64,000 bases of DNA from Desulfobacula sp. (GCF_030145145.1 NZ_JAQYWD010000025.1:1-64000); one strand, 5' to 3'. Positions 19,136 through 28,061 are shown, counted from the first letter of the stretch. Translations and numbers: made by a program. Notes: generated from the letters alone by a model not told the origin.

Positions 19136-19840
19136 TTAATTAAAAAAAGGTGTCACAACAAAGTAAATCCCCAAAAGGACAATCGTTGAACCGGCAATTT
19201 TTCTAAACCACTGACCGGCCCCGTTCCATGCGCTGTTTTCAAGTAGGCGTTTTACGGCAGCGGTTGAACTACCTGCAATCACAATGGGAAAACAGTGTCC
19301 AGTGGCAAAAAGAATAATAAAGAGTATGCCGGTAGCCACTTTTTCTTGAACCGTAATAATTGCCAGAATCGGTGCAATAAATCCAAAGGTGCATGAGCCG
19401 GAAAGAATTCCATAGGCGAGCCCCAGCACAAAAGCCCCGAATGTTCCCTTTAAATTTAATTTATATAAGAGGCTCCCAGACAAAGAACATTTTTCAACCC
19501 CCAACATTCCCAAAGCAACCCAGATGAGAATAATACCCACAAGAATCTGCCAATAATTCCCCACATCCCCAAGCATTCTACCGAGTAATGCACAAAGAAT
19601 ACCGATGAATGCAATGGTAAGAAAAAGCCCCGAAGTAAAGAGAACAGAATACAATCCTGCCTGCCGCGGATTGACCATCTTGTCCTGCCCCCCAACATAC
19701 CCGACAATCAGTGGAATAGAGGCAAGGTGGCATGGGCTGAACAATACACTTATCATTCCCCAAATAAAGCAGCCAATTGCGGCAAAATAACTCCCACCTG
19801 CCATCCATTGGTTGACGGTCAAAAAAAGTGTGTCCAGCAT
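19136..19840 (-). CDS. CcdA-like cytochrome c biogenesis/thiol-redox membrane protein
   Basis: A 234-residue protein with six or more membrane helices. FSPCHLASIPLIVGYVGG in the first helix and SGSCTFGFIAPIL in the middle place two Cys in the membrane as in CcdA/DsbD-beta, which carry electrons from cytoplasmic thioredoxin to periplasmic partners. It is 5 bp downstream of the exported thioredoxin gene (19846-20286), the natural partner. Last gene of the ArsR-controlled series. Confidence 0.85.
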   Translation of the reverse strand: MLDTLFLTVNQWMAGGSYFAAIGCFIWGMISVLFSPCHLASIPLIVGYVGGQDKMVNPRQAGLYSVLFTSGLFLTIAFIGILCALLGRMLGDVGNYWQILVGIILIWVALGMLGVEKCSLSGSLLYKLNLKGTFGAFVLGLAYGILSGSCTFGFIAPILAIITVQEKVATGILFIILFATGHCFPIVIAGSSTAAVKRLLENSAWNGAGQWFRKIAGSTIVLLGIYFVVTPFFN

Positions 19841-19845
19841 TGCAC

Positions 19846-20286
19846 CTATCCTTTACTACCCAGGTTTGGAGCCGCAACCCCCATTTTTGTCATCTGTTCA
19901 ATAATGGATTTTTCATCTAGAAAACCCACATGCCGATACATTTCTTCTCCAAGTTCATTAAAGAAAATCTGAGTTGGAATAGCCCTAATTTTAAACCGTT
20001 TTACGGGTTGTCGATTTTCCCATACATCAATAAAGATAATATCGGCTTTCCCTTTGTATGCCTTTTCCATCTTTTCCATGATCGGTGCCATCATTTTGCA
20101 GGGGATGCATTTTTTTGCCCCCAGATCAATCATGGTCACTCTTCCTTTGATCGGAATGTTTGAATAATCTTCTGCAAAAGCACCTGTCATGAAAAAAAGC
20201 ATCAAGATTACAGCCAGCACACTGATTATTTTTACTTTATCCAGTGCCAGCATTCCCAGTAGCACAATAATTTTATTGTTGTTCAT
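19846..20286 (-). CDS. Exported or membrane-anchored thioredoxin-fold protein
   Basis: A 146-residue protein. A hydrophobic N-terminal segment (KVKIISVLAVILMLFFM, then GAFAED) looks like a signal peptide. The thioredoxin fold has an active site KKCIPCKM (CxxC) and the conserved cis-proline loop (RAIPTQIFF). It should act in the periplasm and receive electrons from the adjacent CcdA-like protein. Start follows AAGGA at a somewhat long distance. Confidence 0.85.
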   Translation of the reverse strand: MNNNKIIVLLGMLALDKVKIISVLAVILMLFFMTGAFAEDYSNIPIKGRVTMIDLGAKKCIPCKMMAPIMEKMEKAYKGKADIIFIDVWENRQPVKRFKIRAIPTQIFFNELGEEMYRHVGFLDEKSIIEQMTKMGVAAPNLGSKG

Positions 20287-20328
20287 AAATTCACAATCCT
20301 TCTCAATAATTAATTTTATTGCATAAAC

Positions 20329-21123
20329 TCAAACATGAAATGCGTTTGTCACCATAAACAAAGCAGCCAGCCAATTGGTATAAGCAAACAGTTTTTTCAA
20401 GTGTCTGGGTTTTGTTTTAAGAGCAAATTTGCCACCGATCACCCCACCTGCAATGGTTACGATTGCCAAAGGAACAGCCCATGCAGGATTAAAATCCCCT
20501 TGAATGGCATGTCCGGAAAAACCCATAAAGGCTGTGGCAGCAATCAGGGTAGATGCTGTTCCAACTGCCATATGCATGGGAATTTTGCAAGCAATAACCA
20601 TGAGAGGGACCAGGAAGGACCCGCCGGATACACCGACCATGCCGGAACCGAAACCTGTCAGAATAGTTACAGGGAGTGCAATCCACAAGTTAACACCATA
20701 TATTTGACCCACGGATTTGATTTTCATGGTTCCAAACCTGTTCTTTACGCCTCCCTCTGTTTCTTTCTTGATCGGTGCAAGCATAACAGCCCCGGCAGCA
20801 AAAAGCATAAAAGCAAAAATCAGTTTCAACATAAATCCGCTAAAAAGATGGGAAAAATATCCACCCCCAAGGGCAGCAATCGATGTCGTACCACCGATTA
20901 ACACTGCAAGACTCCAGGATACGGATTTGTTCTTCTGGAAAATCACCATTGCTGCAATTGAAGCCGCAAACAAAATAAATTGCCCCGTTGTTGCTGCCTG
21001 ATGCATTGGAATCCCTGCCATTGCCAGGATAACAACATAAAAATTACCCCCCCCTTTGCCGACCATGGTCATCAATATGGCCACCAGGAAAATAAGGATA
21101 CTGACGATAATATGCTGACCCAT
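20329..21123 (-). CDS. TauE/SafE-family membrane exporter
   Basis: A 264-residue protein with about eight hydrophobic helices. Family signs are the two internally similar glycine-rich helices (GKGGGNFYVVILAMAGIP and GVSGGSFLVPLMVI). The family moves sulfite, sulfonates or related sulfur anions across the inner membrane. It sits between the rhodanese gene (6 bp away) and the exported thioredoxin gene, so sulfur-anion export is plausible. Confidence 0.85.
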   Translation of the reverse strand: MGQHIIVSILIFLVAILMTMVGKGGGNFYVVILAMAGIPMHQAATTGQFILFAASIAAMVIFQKNKSVSWSLAVLIGGTTSIAALGGGYFSHLFSGFMLKLIFAFMLFAAGAVMLAPIKKETEGGVKNRFGTMKIKSVGQIYGVNLWIALPVTILTGFGSGMVGVSGGSFLVPLMVIACKIPMHMAVGTASTLIAATAFMGFSGHAIQGDFNPAWAVPLAIVTIAGGVIGGKFALKTKPRHLKKLFAYTNWLAALFMVTNAFHV

Positions 21124-21129
21124 ATGCCT

Positions 21130-21522
21130 CTAAATTTCCTGCAGGGTGAGCTGTAAAACTTTCCCCGGCATTACTTCATCCGTCAATGCAGGATACCCGC
21201 CATGGAGGATACGGACATCAGAAAATCCTTTGGCCAGCAAATAGCTGTAAACAATGGCAGATCGAACACCCGCCGGGCAGAAAACGGCAATGGGTCTGTC
21301 CATGGGAATATCGCTCAACCTGTCCGGTACTTCGTTGATGGGAATATTAAGACACTGCACATTATCATGAAGGGCCAGTTCAATAGATAAAGAAGCCGCC
21401 TCCTCTTTTGATCTGACATCCAGCAGAACCACATCATCCAGTTCAAAAAAAACAGCGGGTAAAACTTTATGTTTTCCCTTTCCGAAGAAATCCAAAGTGA
21501 AATTTTTCAATACCTGTTCCAT
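21130..21522 (-). CDS. Single-domain rhodanese-like protein
   Basis: A 130-residue protein with one rhodanese domain. The LLDVRSKEE motif and the active-site loop with catalytic Cys (FCPAGVRSAIVY) are intact. It should transfer sulfane sulfur in the cytoplasm. Its place in an operon with thioredoxins and a sulfur-anion exporter fits thiol/sulfur handling. Confidence 0.88.
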   Translation of the reverse strand: MEQVLKNFTLDFFGKGKHKVLPAVFFELDDVVLLDVRSKEEAASLSIELALHDNVQCLNIPINEVPDRLSDIPMDRPIAVFCPAGVRSAIVYSYLLAKGFSDVRILHGGYPALTDEVMPGKVLQLTLQEI

Positions 21523-21536
21523 TTTTTTTCCTTATC

Positions 21537-21770
21537 TTATTTTCCCAGCCATTTCTTGATATCGTCTTTTTTAGGCACTTTGCCGGCACATTTAACTTCT
21601 CCGTCCACGATAACAGACGGCGTGCCAAACACACCATATGAAGCAATCTGCATCATATCGCTTACTTTTTCAACTGTAGCTTCAACACCGGTTTCCTTAA
21701 TCACCTCCTGAACCAGTTTTTCAGTCTTTTTGCATTTTGCACACCCAGGTCCCAGAACTTTAATATCCAT
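21537..21770 (-). CDS. Small redox-active thioredoxin-like protein
   Basis: A 77-residue protein with the pattern of the MTH895/TM0996-type thioredoxins: MDIKVLGPGCAKCKKTEKLV with CxxC at residues about 10-13, and the GTPSVIVDG cis-proline loop. This family is commonly found next to ArsR regulators and the permease encoded upstream. Cytoplasmic; exact partner unknown. The ribosome site AAAGGAGA precedes the start. Confidence 0.88.
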   Translation of the reverse strand: MDIKVLGPGCAKCKKTEKLVQEVIKETGVEATVEKVSDMMQIASYGVFGTPSVIVDGEVKCAGKVPKKDDIKKWLGK

Positions 21771-21808
21771 GATATTCTCCTTTAAAATTTATGTTTTTTT
21801 GTATTCTT

Positions 21809-21970
21809 AGGACCGCAGATAAAATAAATTGGACATAAATAGCGCAGACTTTTGGTTCATCTACAAGGCGCATCAAAGGTTTAATAGCAGGTCTATTTAG
21901 GCTTTGATACAACGCAGTATATGGGCCAAAAGGCAAGCTATTATGTTCAATTTATAAAATTTGTGGTCCT
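21809..21970. repeat. MITE-like long imperfect hairpin repeat
   Basis: About 162 bp that fold on themselves almost end to end. The left end AGGACCGCAGATAAAATAAA pairs with the right end (its reverse complement reads AGGACCACAAATTTTATAAA), and inner segments pair too (GCGCATCAAAG with CTTTGATACAACGC; CTTTTGG with CCAAAAG). The flanks TTA/TAA could be a target duplication. It lies between the permease and thioredoxin genes of one operon, and its right end supplies the first base of the permease stop codon. It shares core motifs with the element at 38116-38273. Confidence 0.75.
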
Positions 21971-23037
21971 TAAATAATCATATTAAATAAATATCCCACA
22001 AAAAGGATACCGCAGCCGACAACCCCGATAAAAACAGCAATCAGTTTTGGTTTAAGCACTTTTCGCAAGATCACCATCTCGGGTAAAGATAAGGCAATGA
22101 CACTCATCATGAATGCCAGAACGGTTCCAAGGGCTGCCCCTTTCCCAAGCAAGGCCTCTACAACCGGAATAATACCAGCAGCATTAGAATACATGGGAAT
22201 ACCAATGATGACTGAAAGGGGGACCGACCACCAGGACCCTTTGCCCATGATGGACGCCATGACCCCTTCCGGTACAAATCCATGGATACCGGCACCCACT
22301 GCAATACCGAGGATCACGTAAATCCAGACTTTTCCGATGATTTCTTTAACCGCATCCCACCCGTATACGATACGGTCATTCCACGTTAGTTTTTCTTCTT
22401 CCATGTCTATGGCTGCCACATTTGTCTGGGTTACCCAATCTTCTATCTGGCCTTCCAGTTTTAATCGGCCGATGACCCAGCCGGCGGAAATCGCAATAAA
22501 AAGACCTGTTCCCATATAAATGGCAGCCACTTTCCATCCCAGCAGACCATAAAGCAACCCCAGGGCAATTTCATTGACCATGGGGGCTGCGATCAAAAAT
22601 GAAAACGTCACGCCAAGGGGAACACCGGTTGTGACAAACCCGATAAACAGTGGTACGGCTGAACAGGAACAAAAGGGAGTGATAATTCCCAGAAGTGCAG
22701 CTAAAACATTTCCGGCAAATTCACTTTTCCCAGATAAAAAAGCCCGGGTTTTTTCAGGCGTAAAAAAGCTCCTGATGATGCCAACTCCAAAAACAACAAG
22801 GAACAACAGCATCATGACCTTTGGTGTATCATACAGAAAAAATTCAATTGAGGAACCCAGGTGAGATCCTTCTTGAATGGGTAAAAGTTTATATGTGAGC
22901 CATTTTGATAGATTTGGCAGCACCCGGTAAAGGGTCCACCACAGATACACACCAATGGCTGCTATCAACAAATTTAAGGCCATCATCTTGTTTATTTTTC
23001 CCCCACCTTGAATGGGTTGGGTTATTTTTGATACCAT
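21970..23037 (-). CDS. YraQ/DUF318-type permease (ArsP-related)
   Basis: A 355-residue protein with about eight membrane helices and the family's conserved Cys-rich helix (FCSCSAVPLFIGFVTTGVPL) followed by SFLIAAPMVNEIAL. Related permeases export trivalent organoarsenicals (ArsP) or act on unknown substrates. Directly downstream of the ArsR-family gene, which supports metal(loid)-induced expression. The final codon abuts the MITE-like repeat. Confidence 0.85.
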   Translation of the reverse strand: MVSKITQPIQGGGKINKMMALNLLIAAIGVYLWWTLYRVLPNLSKWLTYKLLPIQEGSHLGSSIEFFLYDTPKVMMLLFLVVFGVGIIRSFFTPEKTRAFLSGKSEFAGNVLAALLGIITPFCSCSAVPLFIGFVTTGVPLGVTFSFLIAAPMVNEIALGLLYGLLGWKVAAIYMGTGLFIAISAGWVIGRLKLEGQIEDWVTQTNVAAIDMEEEKLTWNDRIVYGWDAVKEIIGKVWIYVILGIAVGAGIHGFVPEGVMASIMGKGSWWSVPLSVIIGIPMYSNAAGIIPVVEALLGKGAALGTVLAFMMSVIALSLPEMVILRKVLKPKLIAVFIGVVGCGILFVGYLFNMII

Positions 23038-23102
23038 GACATCTCCTGTTATAAATTATATATGGTCATTTAACGATGTTTTAACGTAAATTTTTTTTCC
23101 TG

Positions 23103-23447
23103 TTATTTTCCAACAATATCATGACGGTCAATACCCGGAAGTATTTGATTCAGCTCGCGGATCTCAGATTCATTATCCAGCCAGTGCTTCAGATTTCCGA
23201 TCATGCTGGCAGAATATGGGGAACCGCTGCCGTCGGAAATAGAATAGTTGACCCATAATCCATCTTTGAAGCTTCTTACCAGCTCCGCATCTTCAAGAAT
23301 TTTCAAATGCTTGCTGGCAGTCGATTGGGCAATCCCCAGAACTGTTTTAATTTCACAGACACACAGAGGACGAGATTGCAGCATCTTTATCATTTTGACC
23401 CGATTTGGATCGGACAATGCTTTCATCACTCGAATAAATGCTTTCAT
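23103..23447 (-). CDS. ArsR/SmtB-family transcriptional regulator
   Basis: A 114-residue winged-helix protein with the recognition region GIAQSTASKHLKILEDAELV. The sequence PLCVCEIK (C29, C31) matches the ELCVCDL metal-sensing motif for As(III)/Sb(III), although the third typical Cys is not visible. As a member of this family it should repress the downstream permease-thioredoxin-rhodanese-exporter operon until the ligand binds. Confidence 0.92.
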   Translation of the reverse strand: MKAFIRVMKALSDPNRVKMIKMLQSRPLCVCEIKTVLGIAQSTASKHLKILEDAELVRSFKDGLWVNYSISDGSGSPYSASMIGNLKHWLDNESEIRELNQILPGIDRHDIVGK

Positions 23448-23547
23448 ATTTTCCTCATATTATCGCTAGGGTTGTTTGTTTAATTCTGCTTGTGCTTCCC
23501 TGAAGAAGGTTTATCATACTCTCTTCTTTTATATATCGTTAAATCAG

Positions 23548-23576
23548 AATATATTAACATAAACAGTCTTTGTCAA
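23548..23576 (-). promoter_or_regulatory. Promoter of the ArsR operon
   Basis: TTGACA (23576-23571), a 17-bp spacer and TATATT (23553-23548) on the minus strand form a near-ideal sigma70-type promoter about 100 bp before arsR. AT-rich inverted halves (TATAT...ATATA, about 23530-23553) around and after the -10 box are the likely operator. Confidence 0.6.
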
Positions 23577-23591
23577 CATCTAAAATTACAT

Positions 23592-23680
23592 GGGGTCAGG
23601 CTTGCGTTATTGACGCTTTTGCTGAATTTCTTTGCTATTACAGTCTGTTGTCAAAAGCACAATAACACAAGCCTGACTCC
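23592..23680. repeat. MITE/REP-like inverted repeat with GGGGTCAGGC ends
   Basis: The left arm GGGGTCAGGCTTGCGTTATT (23592-) and the right arm, whose reverse complement reads GGAGTCAGGCTTGTGTTATT (to 23680), match over 21 bp, with the pairing continuing inward through GCTTTTG. The GGGGTCAGGC(C/T)T end is, from memory, typical of REP-type elements mobilised by IS200-like (Y1) transposases. No transposase is present nearby. It lies between convergently/tandemly placed minus-strand genes. Confidence 0.65.
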
Positions 23681-23731
23681 GTCGAACCATCAATATGAAA
23701 AGTGGGCGAAGTTAGGACCAAGCCCTAAAGT

Positions 23732-24538
23732 TTATTCAGCACCATGCCGCAAGGCGATCTTCTCAAACATCAAAGCAACACCCTCACAAAGCGTATAGAT
23801 GGATTCAATGTCAAGATTATCATCAGACGTAACATCAAAATAGATGTGAAGACTTGCATCAAGACCATCTTCCGGCTTCCAGTAGCAAACCATTATAGGA
23901 AAAAGAGGCAAGGGATACAAAACAATTGAAATATCTGAATCAATAGGACTGACAATTTGTTTTCCATCAAAGATTTCCAGCATATCTTTAAACAGATCCG
24001 TATACGTATCGGCAACCCGCTTTACCGGCTTTTCACAACGTTGTTGAAAATGAGCATATCGGGAAGGCCCGCCAGCCAACTCCCGAAAGGTTATCCATTT
24101 TCCGTGGGGAGATTTACCCGAGCCGTTCAAAATATAGTTCAATACCGGCACCACCATATATGCATTGATATGAATTTCAGATGATATGTTTCCCTGAGTA
24201 TCAATACTGAAATTCTTACCAAAAATTTTTATGGTAAGTTTATTGTTGGAAAACTTGGCTTTTAGACGGTTTGCTGCTTCGGCAATATCAATTAAAGATA
24301 TCTTTTGTTTGAGTATTTCAATCGCTTCTGCTTTATATTCATCAATAGTATTGGGTTTCTCAATTGCCCCCCCATACCGTTCAACCACTTCTTTTTCCAA
24401 ATAGGGGCACGCATGGATCGGTTTTTTTTCCTTAAACACAGCCACTGCAAATGCCAGACAGGTTTTTTCATTGCATTTTTTACAGTTAGAACCATTCAAC
24501 AACTTAAAGATTTCCATGGGATTATTGATATGTGACAT
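23732..24538 (-). CDS. DUF3786 protein with N-terminal Fe-S cluster motif
   Basis: A 268-residue protein. The N-terminus (NGSNCKKCNEKTCLAFAVAV, later HACPYLEKE) is the four-Cys cluster domain also found in the CO dehydrogenase/acetyl-CoA synthase corrinoid subunits. The rest (from about residue 110) matches what I know of DUF3786, whose function is not known. Such proteins are common in anaerobes with corrinoid or CO metabolism. Soluble, cytoplasmic. Confidence 0.75.
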   Translation of the reverse strand: MSHINNPMEIFKLLNGSNCKKCNEKTCLAFAVAVFKEKKPIHACPYLEKEVVERYGGAIEKPNTIDEYKAEAIEILKQKISLIDIAEAANRLKAKFSNNKLTIKIFGKNFSIDTQGNISSEIHINAYMVVPVLNYILNGSGKSPHGKWITFRELAGGPSRYAHFQQRCEKPVKRVADTYTDLFKDMLEIFDGKQIVSPIDSDISIVLYPLPLFPIMVCYWKPEDGLDASLHIYFDVTSDDNLDIESIYTLCEGVALMFEKIALRHGAE

Positions 24539-24966
24539 TCAAAAAGATTCCTTTTTTTAGATCTCATCTGATTGAATCATTTAAGATTCAGCAACAATTG
24601 TTTGTGTAAACAATAAAGCGGTATTTAAATTTTACAAGGAAAGCATATTCCTTTATGAAGTTTGCACCGGCTGGATTGGATTTTTGGCTGTGGTTGCCCG
24701 CAGTTCCTGCGCTTTAGACCGGTAGGGCAAATGGGCCGCCGACGGTCCGGGGCGGCATAATACCATTTTCGTTATTCGTTGTGTCGGCAGGCCGACATGT
24801 GGGTATAAAAGTTTACAACGCAAAAAAAACATGCCTGGATATCACTAAAACCATAATTAATTGTTACCTTAGCAAGGTTATTATGATAACGATTATATCC
24901 AGGAGTTGATATGGAAAAATGGTTTCTGGTCTTGGCATTTCAATATTAAAACTTGGAGCAAATAAA
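24539..24966. other. 428-bp intergenic region with GC-rich structured segment and inverted repeats
   Basis: No gene longer than 12 codons is supported. At 24660-24800 a GC-rich patch unlike its AT-rich surroundings contains GCCGCC-type pairings and a perfect hairpin TGTCGGC-AG-GCCGACA (24782-24797). At 24834-24842/24895-24903 CCTGGATAT and ATATCCAGG are perfect inverted repeats 52 bp apart, with ACCTT-AGC-AAGGT inside. A 12-codon frame (24911-24949) follows AGGAG. These may be a small mobile-element remnant or a structured leader; I cannot name it. Confidence 0.35.
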
Positions 24967-25848
24967 ATGAAAGTGGAAGAAGAATGCATTCCGTGTATAT
25001 TACAAATGAGTCTAAATGGGTTACGGTCTCTTAACCTTGAACCGGATAAACAAAGAACAATTTATCATGAGTTTGTTAAGTCCATAATGACGCAAAATAA
25101 CATCTGGGACATTACAAGTGCAGAACTCGTTGAAAAAGTATTAATAATATTAATGGATAAAACAGCCATAGCAGACCCTTTTATCACGATAAAAGAAAAA
25201 GCAAACTCACAATTGTTATCCATTTATGACAAATTAAAACATCATGTTTCAAATTGTGATGACCCGATTTTAATGGCCACACAACTTTCAATTTTTGGAA
25301 ATACCATAGATGTCATGTTATCCGGCAACCCGGAAAATAATTTGAAAAAAGTCCTGATGGCTTCCACAAAAGATATTCCGTTACATACTGAAAGTTATCA
25401 ACAATTGTCATCTCAACTTAAAAATTCAAAATCACTTTTAGTGATTGCCGATAATGCAGGTGAAGCGGTCCTGGACAAGCTCTTAATTGAGACCTTATAC
25501 GAAACATATCATATGGAAATGTATTATGCAGTAAGGGAAAACCCGGCCTTAAATGATGTCACATATGATGAAGCCGTCGATATGGGATTACCGGACATTG
25601 CCCAGGTCATTACGAATGGGATAGATGGCCCCCTTCCGGGAACAGTGCTGTCAAGATGCTCTGAAAAATTTTTACACGTACTGAATTCAGTGGATATGGT
25701 CATTGTTAAAGGGGGTGGAAACTTTGAAAGCCTTATAGGAGAACCAAACCTTCCCCTGAATACATTTTTTTTGTTAATGTGTAAATGCGAGGTTCATTCA
25801 AGATTCTTCAATACCCCTGTCGGACAGGCAATTATATGGGTCAATTAA
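24967..25848 (+). CDS. DUF89 (ARMT1-type) metal-dependent phosphatase-like protein
   Basis: A 293-residue protein starting MKVEEECIPC, the usual start of bacterial DUF89 proteins (ECIPCILQMS). IADNAGEAVLDKLLIETL and VDMVIVKGGGNFESL are the conserved active-site Asp/Asn and glycine regions of the damage-control phosphatase fold. Members remove phosphate from damaged sugar phosphates or related metabolites; the substrate is unknown. The next gene starts inside its last codons. An upstream in-frame start at 24919 is less likely. Confidence 0.85.
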   Translation: MKVEEECIPCILQMSLNGLRSLNLEPDKQRTIYHEFVKSIMTQNNIWDITSAELVEKVLIILMDKTAIADPFITIKEKANSQLLSIYDKLKHHVSNCDDPILMATQLSIFGNTIDVMLSGNPENNLKKVLMASTKDIPLHTESYQQLSSQLKNSKSLLVIADNAGEAVLDKLLIETLYETYHMEMYYAVRENPALNDVTYDEAVDMGLPDIAQVITNGIDGPLPGTVLSRCSEKFLHVLNSVDMVIVKGGGNFESLIGEPNLPLNTFFLLMCKCEVHSRFFNTPVGQAIIWVN

Positions 25849-27236
25849 TTAAAAAGGAATTGTCTTTGTCCACCCAGCAGGCACAGGAAAAAGCGACACT
25901 GTTTATCTCCACACTGACATCATTTATGGGGCCGTTTATTATTTCATCTGTCAATGTCGCACTGCCATCTATCCAGAAAGAATTTAACGCTGATGCCGTC
26001 CAGCTCAGTTGGATAGCGACGTCCCTTCTGCTTGCAACGGCAATGATGCTTTTGCCGGCGGGCCGGATTGGAGATATTCACGGGCGCAAGCGCGTGTTTA
26101 AATGGGGGCTTGCCCTTTTTACCATCGCATCTGTTCTTGCCGGCCTTTCAACCTCTGTGGGGATGCTGATTTTTTTCCGAGTGCTCCAGGGGGCTGCCTC
26201 TGCCATGTTCACCGCAACAGGCATCGCTATTTTAACCTCGGTATTTCCGCCGCAAAAAAGAGGACGCGTAATGGGAATTTATGTTTCTGCCGTTTATATT
26301 GGTTTGTCGGCAGGTCCTTTTGTAGGCGGCATACTCACCCAGCACATCGGGTGGCGAAGCCTGTTTTTTCTGGTAGCGCCATTCGGTCTCCTATCGCTTT
26401 ATATCGCCTCAAAATATCTGAAGGGAGAATGGGCTGATGCAAAAGGAGAAACCTTTGATGTGGCCGGCAGTATCCTGTACAGCATTGCCATCCTCTCACT
26501 GATATACGGCGCATCTGTCCTGCCGGATATCAACGCGGTCTATCTGATTATTTTCGGCCTTTTATGCCTGGGATTTTTCATATGGTTTGAGCTGCGCGTT
26601 AAACTCCCGGTTGTTAATATCCGCCTTTTCCGTGAAAATAAACTGTTCGCCTTTTCAAGCATTGCTGCGCTGATCAATTATTCTGCCACATTTGCGGTTG
26701 CATTCCTGCTGAGTCTTTATCTGCAATATATCAAGGGCATGACCCCACAGACCGCAGGGATTGTCCTAATTGCCCAGCCGGTTATGATGGCGGTTTTCTC
26801 CCCTTTAGCCGGTCAGTTGTCAGACCGTATAGAGCCCAGGAAAATAGCCACCTCGGGCATGGCCATAACCGCTATAGGGTTGTTTCTTTTTCAGTTTATA
26901 AACCGGACGACATCAATTCCCTATATTATTGGCACCCTGATTATCCTTGGATTCGGATTTGCCATGTTTTCGTCTCCCAATATGAGCGCTATCATGGGAT
27001 CTGTTGAAAAACGATTTTTAGGTATTGCCTCGGGCACGGTGGGAACGATGCGGCTGCTGGGGCAGATGACCAGTATGGCAGTGGCCATGGTTATTTTTTC
27101 AATTTTCATCGGGCGCGAGGAAATAACACCGGCCAATTATGATCTGTTTTTACACAGTTTACGAATCTGCTTTACCATTTCATCTATTCTCTGTGTCCTG
27201 GGGATCTTCTTTTCTTTTTTTCGGGGGAAGAATTGA
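25836..27236 (+). CDS. Major facilitator drug:H+ antiporter (DHA2-like, 14 helices)
   Basis: About 466 residues from the ATG at 25836, which overlaps the DUF89 stop by 13 bp; a TTG about 30 bp later with AAAAAGGA before it is an alternative start. The pattern of DHA2 antiporters is clear: LPSIQKEFNADAVQLSWIAT in helix 1, RIGDIHGRKRVF as the loop 2-3 motif A and GPFVGGILTQHIGWRSLF as motif C. It should export hydrophobic compounds or metabolites using the proton gradient. Confidence 0.88.
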   Translation: MGQLIKKELSLSTQQAQEKATLFISTLTSFMGPFIISSVNVALPSIQKEFNADAVQLSWIATSLLLATAMMLLPAGRIGDIHGRKRVFKWGLALFTIASVLAGLSTSVGMLIFFRVLQGAASAMFTATGIAILTSVFPPQKRGRVMGIYVSAVYIGLSAGPFVGGILTQHIGWRSLFFLVAPFGLLSLYIASKYLKGEWADAKGETFDVAGSILYSIAILSLIYGASVLPDINAVYLIIFGLLCLGFFIWFELRVKLPVVNIRLFRENKLFAFSSIAALINYSATFAVAFLLSLYLQYIKGMTPQTAGIVLIAQPVMMAVFSPLAGQLSDRIEPRKIATSGMAITAIGLFLFQFINRTTSIPYIIGTLIILGFGFAMFSSPNMSAIMGSVEKRFLGIASGTVGTMRLLGQMTSMAVAMVIFSIFIGREEITPANYDLFLHSLRICFTISSILCVLGIFFSFFRGKN

Positions 27237-27545
27237 CACTTATCGACCTTTTGTGACATATGCAGGGGCCAAAGTGACCGTAAAGAAAGGTGAGGCACAG
27301 ATGACACTGCCGGTAAGAAAAAAATTTCTCAAAACAATTACATTATTTTCATATTTTCCCCGTTTTTAGGTATTGGCTTTCTGTTTAAAATTTCATAACA
27401 CCTGTTATTTTAATCTGTTCCATGACAATGAACGGCCACGGGTCTCCATGGCATGTAATTTGCTGTCTATCATTATCAAACCACCCAGTCTGCAGGTGTT
27501 CATCAGGCTGGACCCATTGATATTAGCGCTTATCAGGAGATTTTA
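27237..27545. other. 309-bp gap without recognised features
   Basis: AT-rich sequence between the MFS gene and a small membrane-protein gene. Short frames exist but none has a coding look. A ribosome site (CAGGAGA) at the right end belongs to the next gene. Confidence 0.5.
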
Positions 27546-27812
27546 ATGAAATATATGTTTTTAGCAGGATCATTTTTTTTCGGGATTACCGGCATCTGCC
27601 AGGCCATGGATATAATGATAAATGAAGGGGTTAAAGCGATGCACACAATGCCGGTTACCATTGATTTACACCCCATTACAATTTATTTTTATCCTGCCCC
27701 GGGGTTTATTCACATCCTTTTATTGAGCCTTGGTTTCTTCAGCCTGTTCCTTATCTGGAAAAAATTAAAGGCACTTAACATTGGCTGGATCTGGGAGTAT
27801 ATCCCAGATTAA
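27546..27812 (+). CDS. Small membrane protein of unknown function
   Basis: An 88-residue protein with an N-terminal hydrophobic segment (MKYMFLAGSFFFGITGICQA, which could be a signal peptide cleaved after QA) and a second membrane helix (GFIHILLLSLGFFSLFLIW). It ends with KLKALNIGWIWEYIPD. TCAGGAGA precedes the ATG. Family not recognised. Confidence 0.65.
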   Translation: MKYMFLAGSFFFGITGICQAMDIMINEGVKAMHTMPVTIDLHPITIYFYPAPGFIHILLLSLGFFSLFLIWKKLKALNIGWIWEYIPD

Positions 27813-28061
27813 GCAGATAAAAATCAGTATATTTATTTTAAGAAATTAAGGGTTAAACCGTCGGTCACGCTATCTAAATTATTTCCATCAATGATAAATG
27901 GGGGGTATATTTTGTTTTTGCCCCCCCTCTCATTCCATCATTTCAAATACCCATTAATCAAAGTATGTGAAACAGGTATAAGTGTATGGTGAACAATTGT
28001 ATCTTTATTTTAACCGGTTAAAACACTATAGTCACCTGACATTAAACAAAGGGAATGCATC

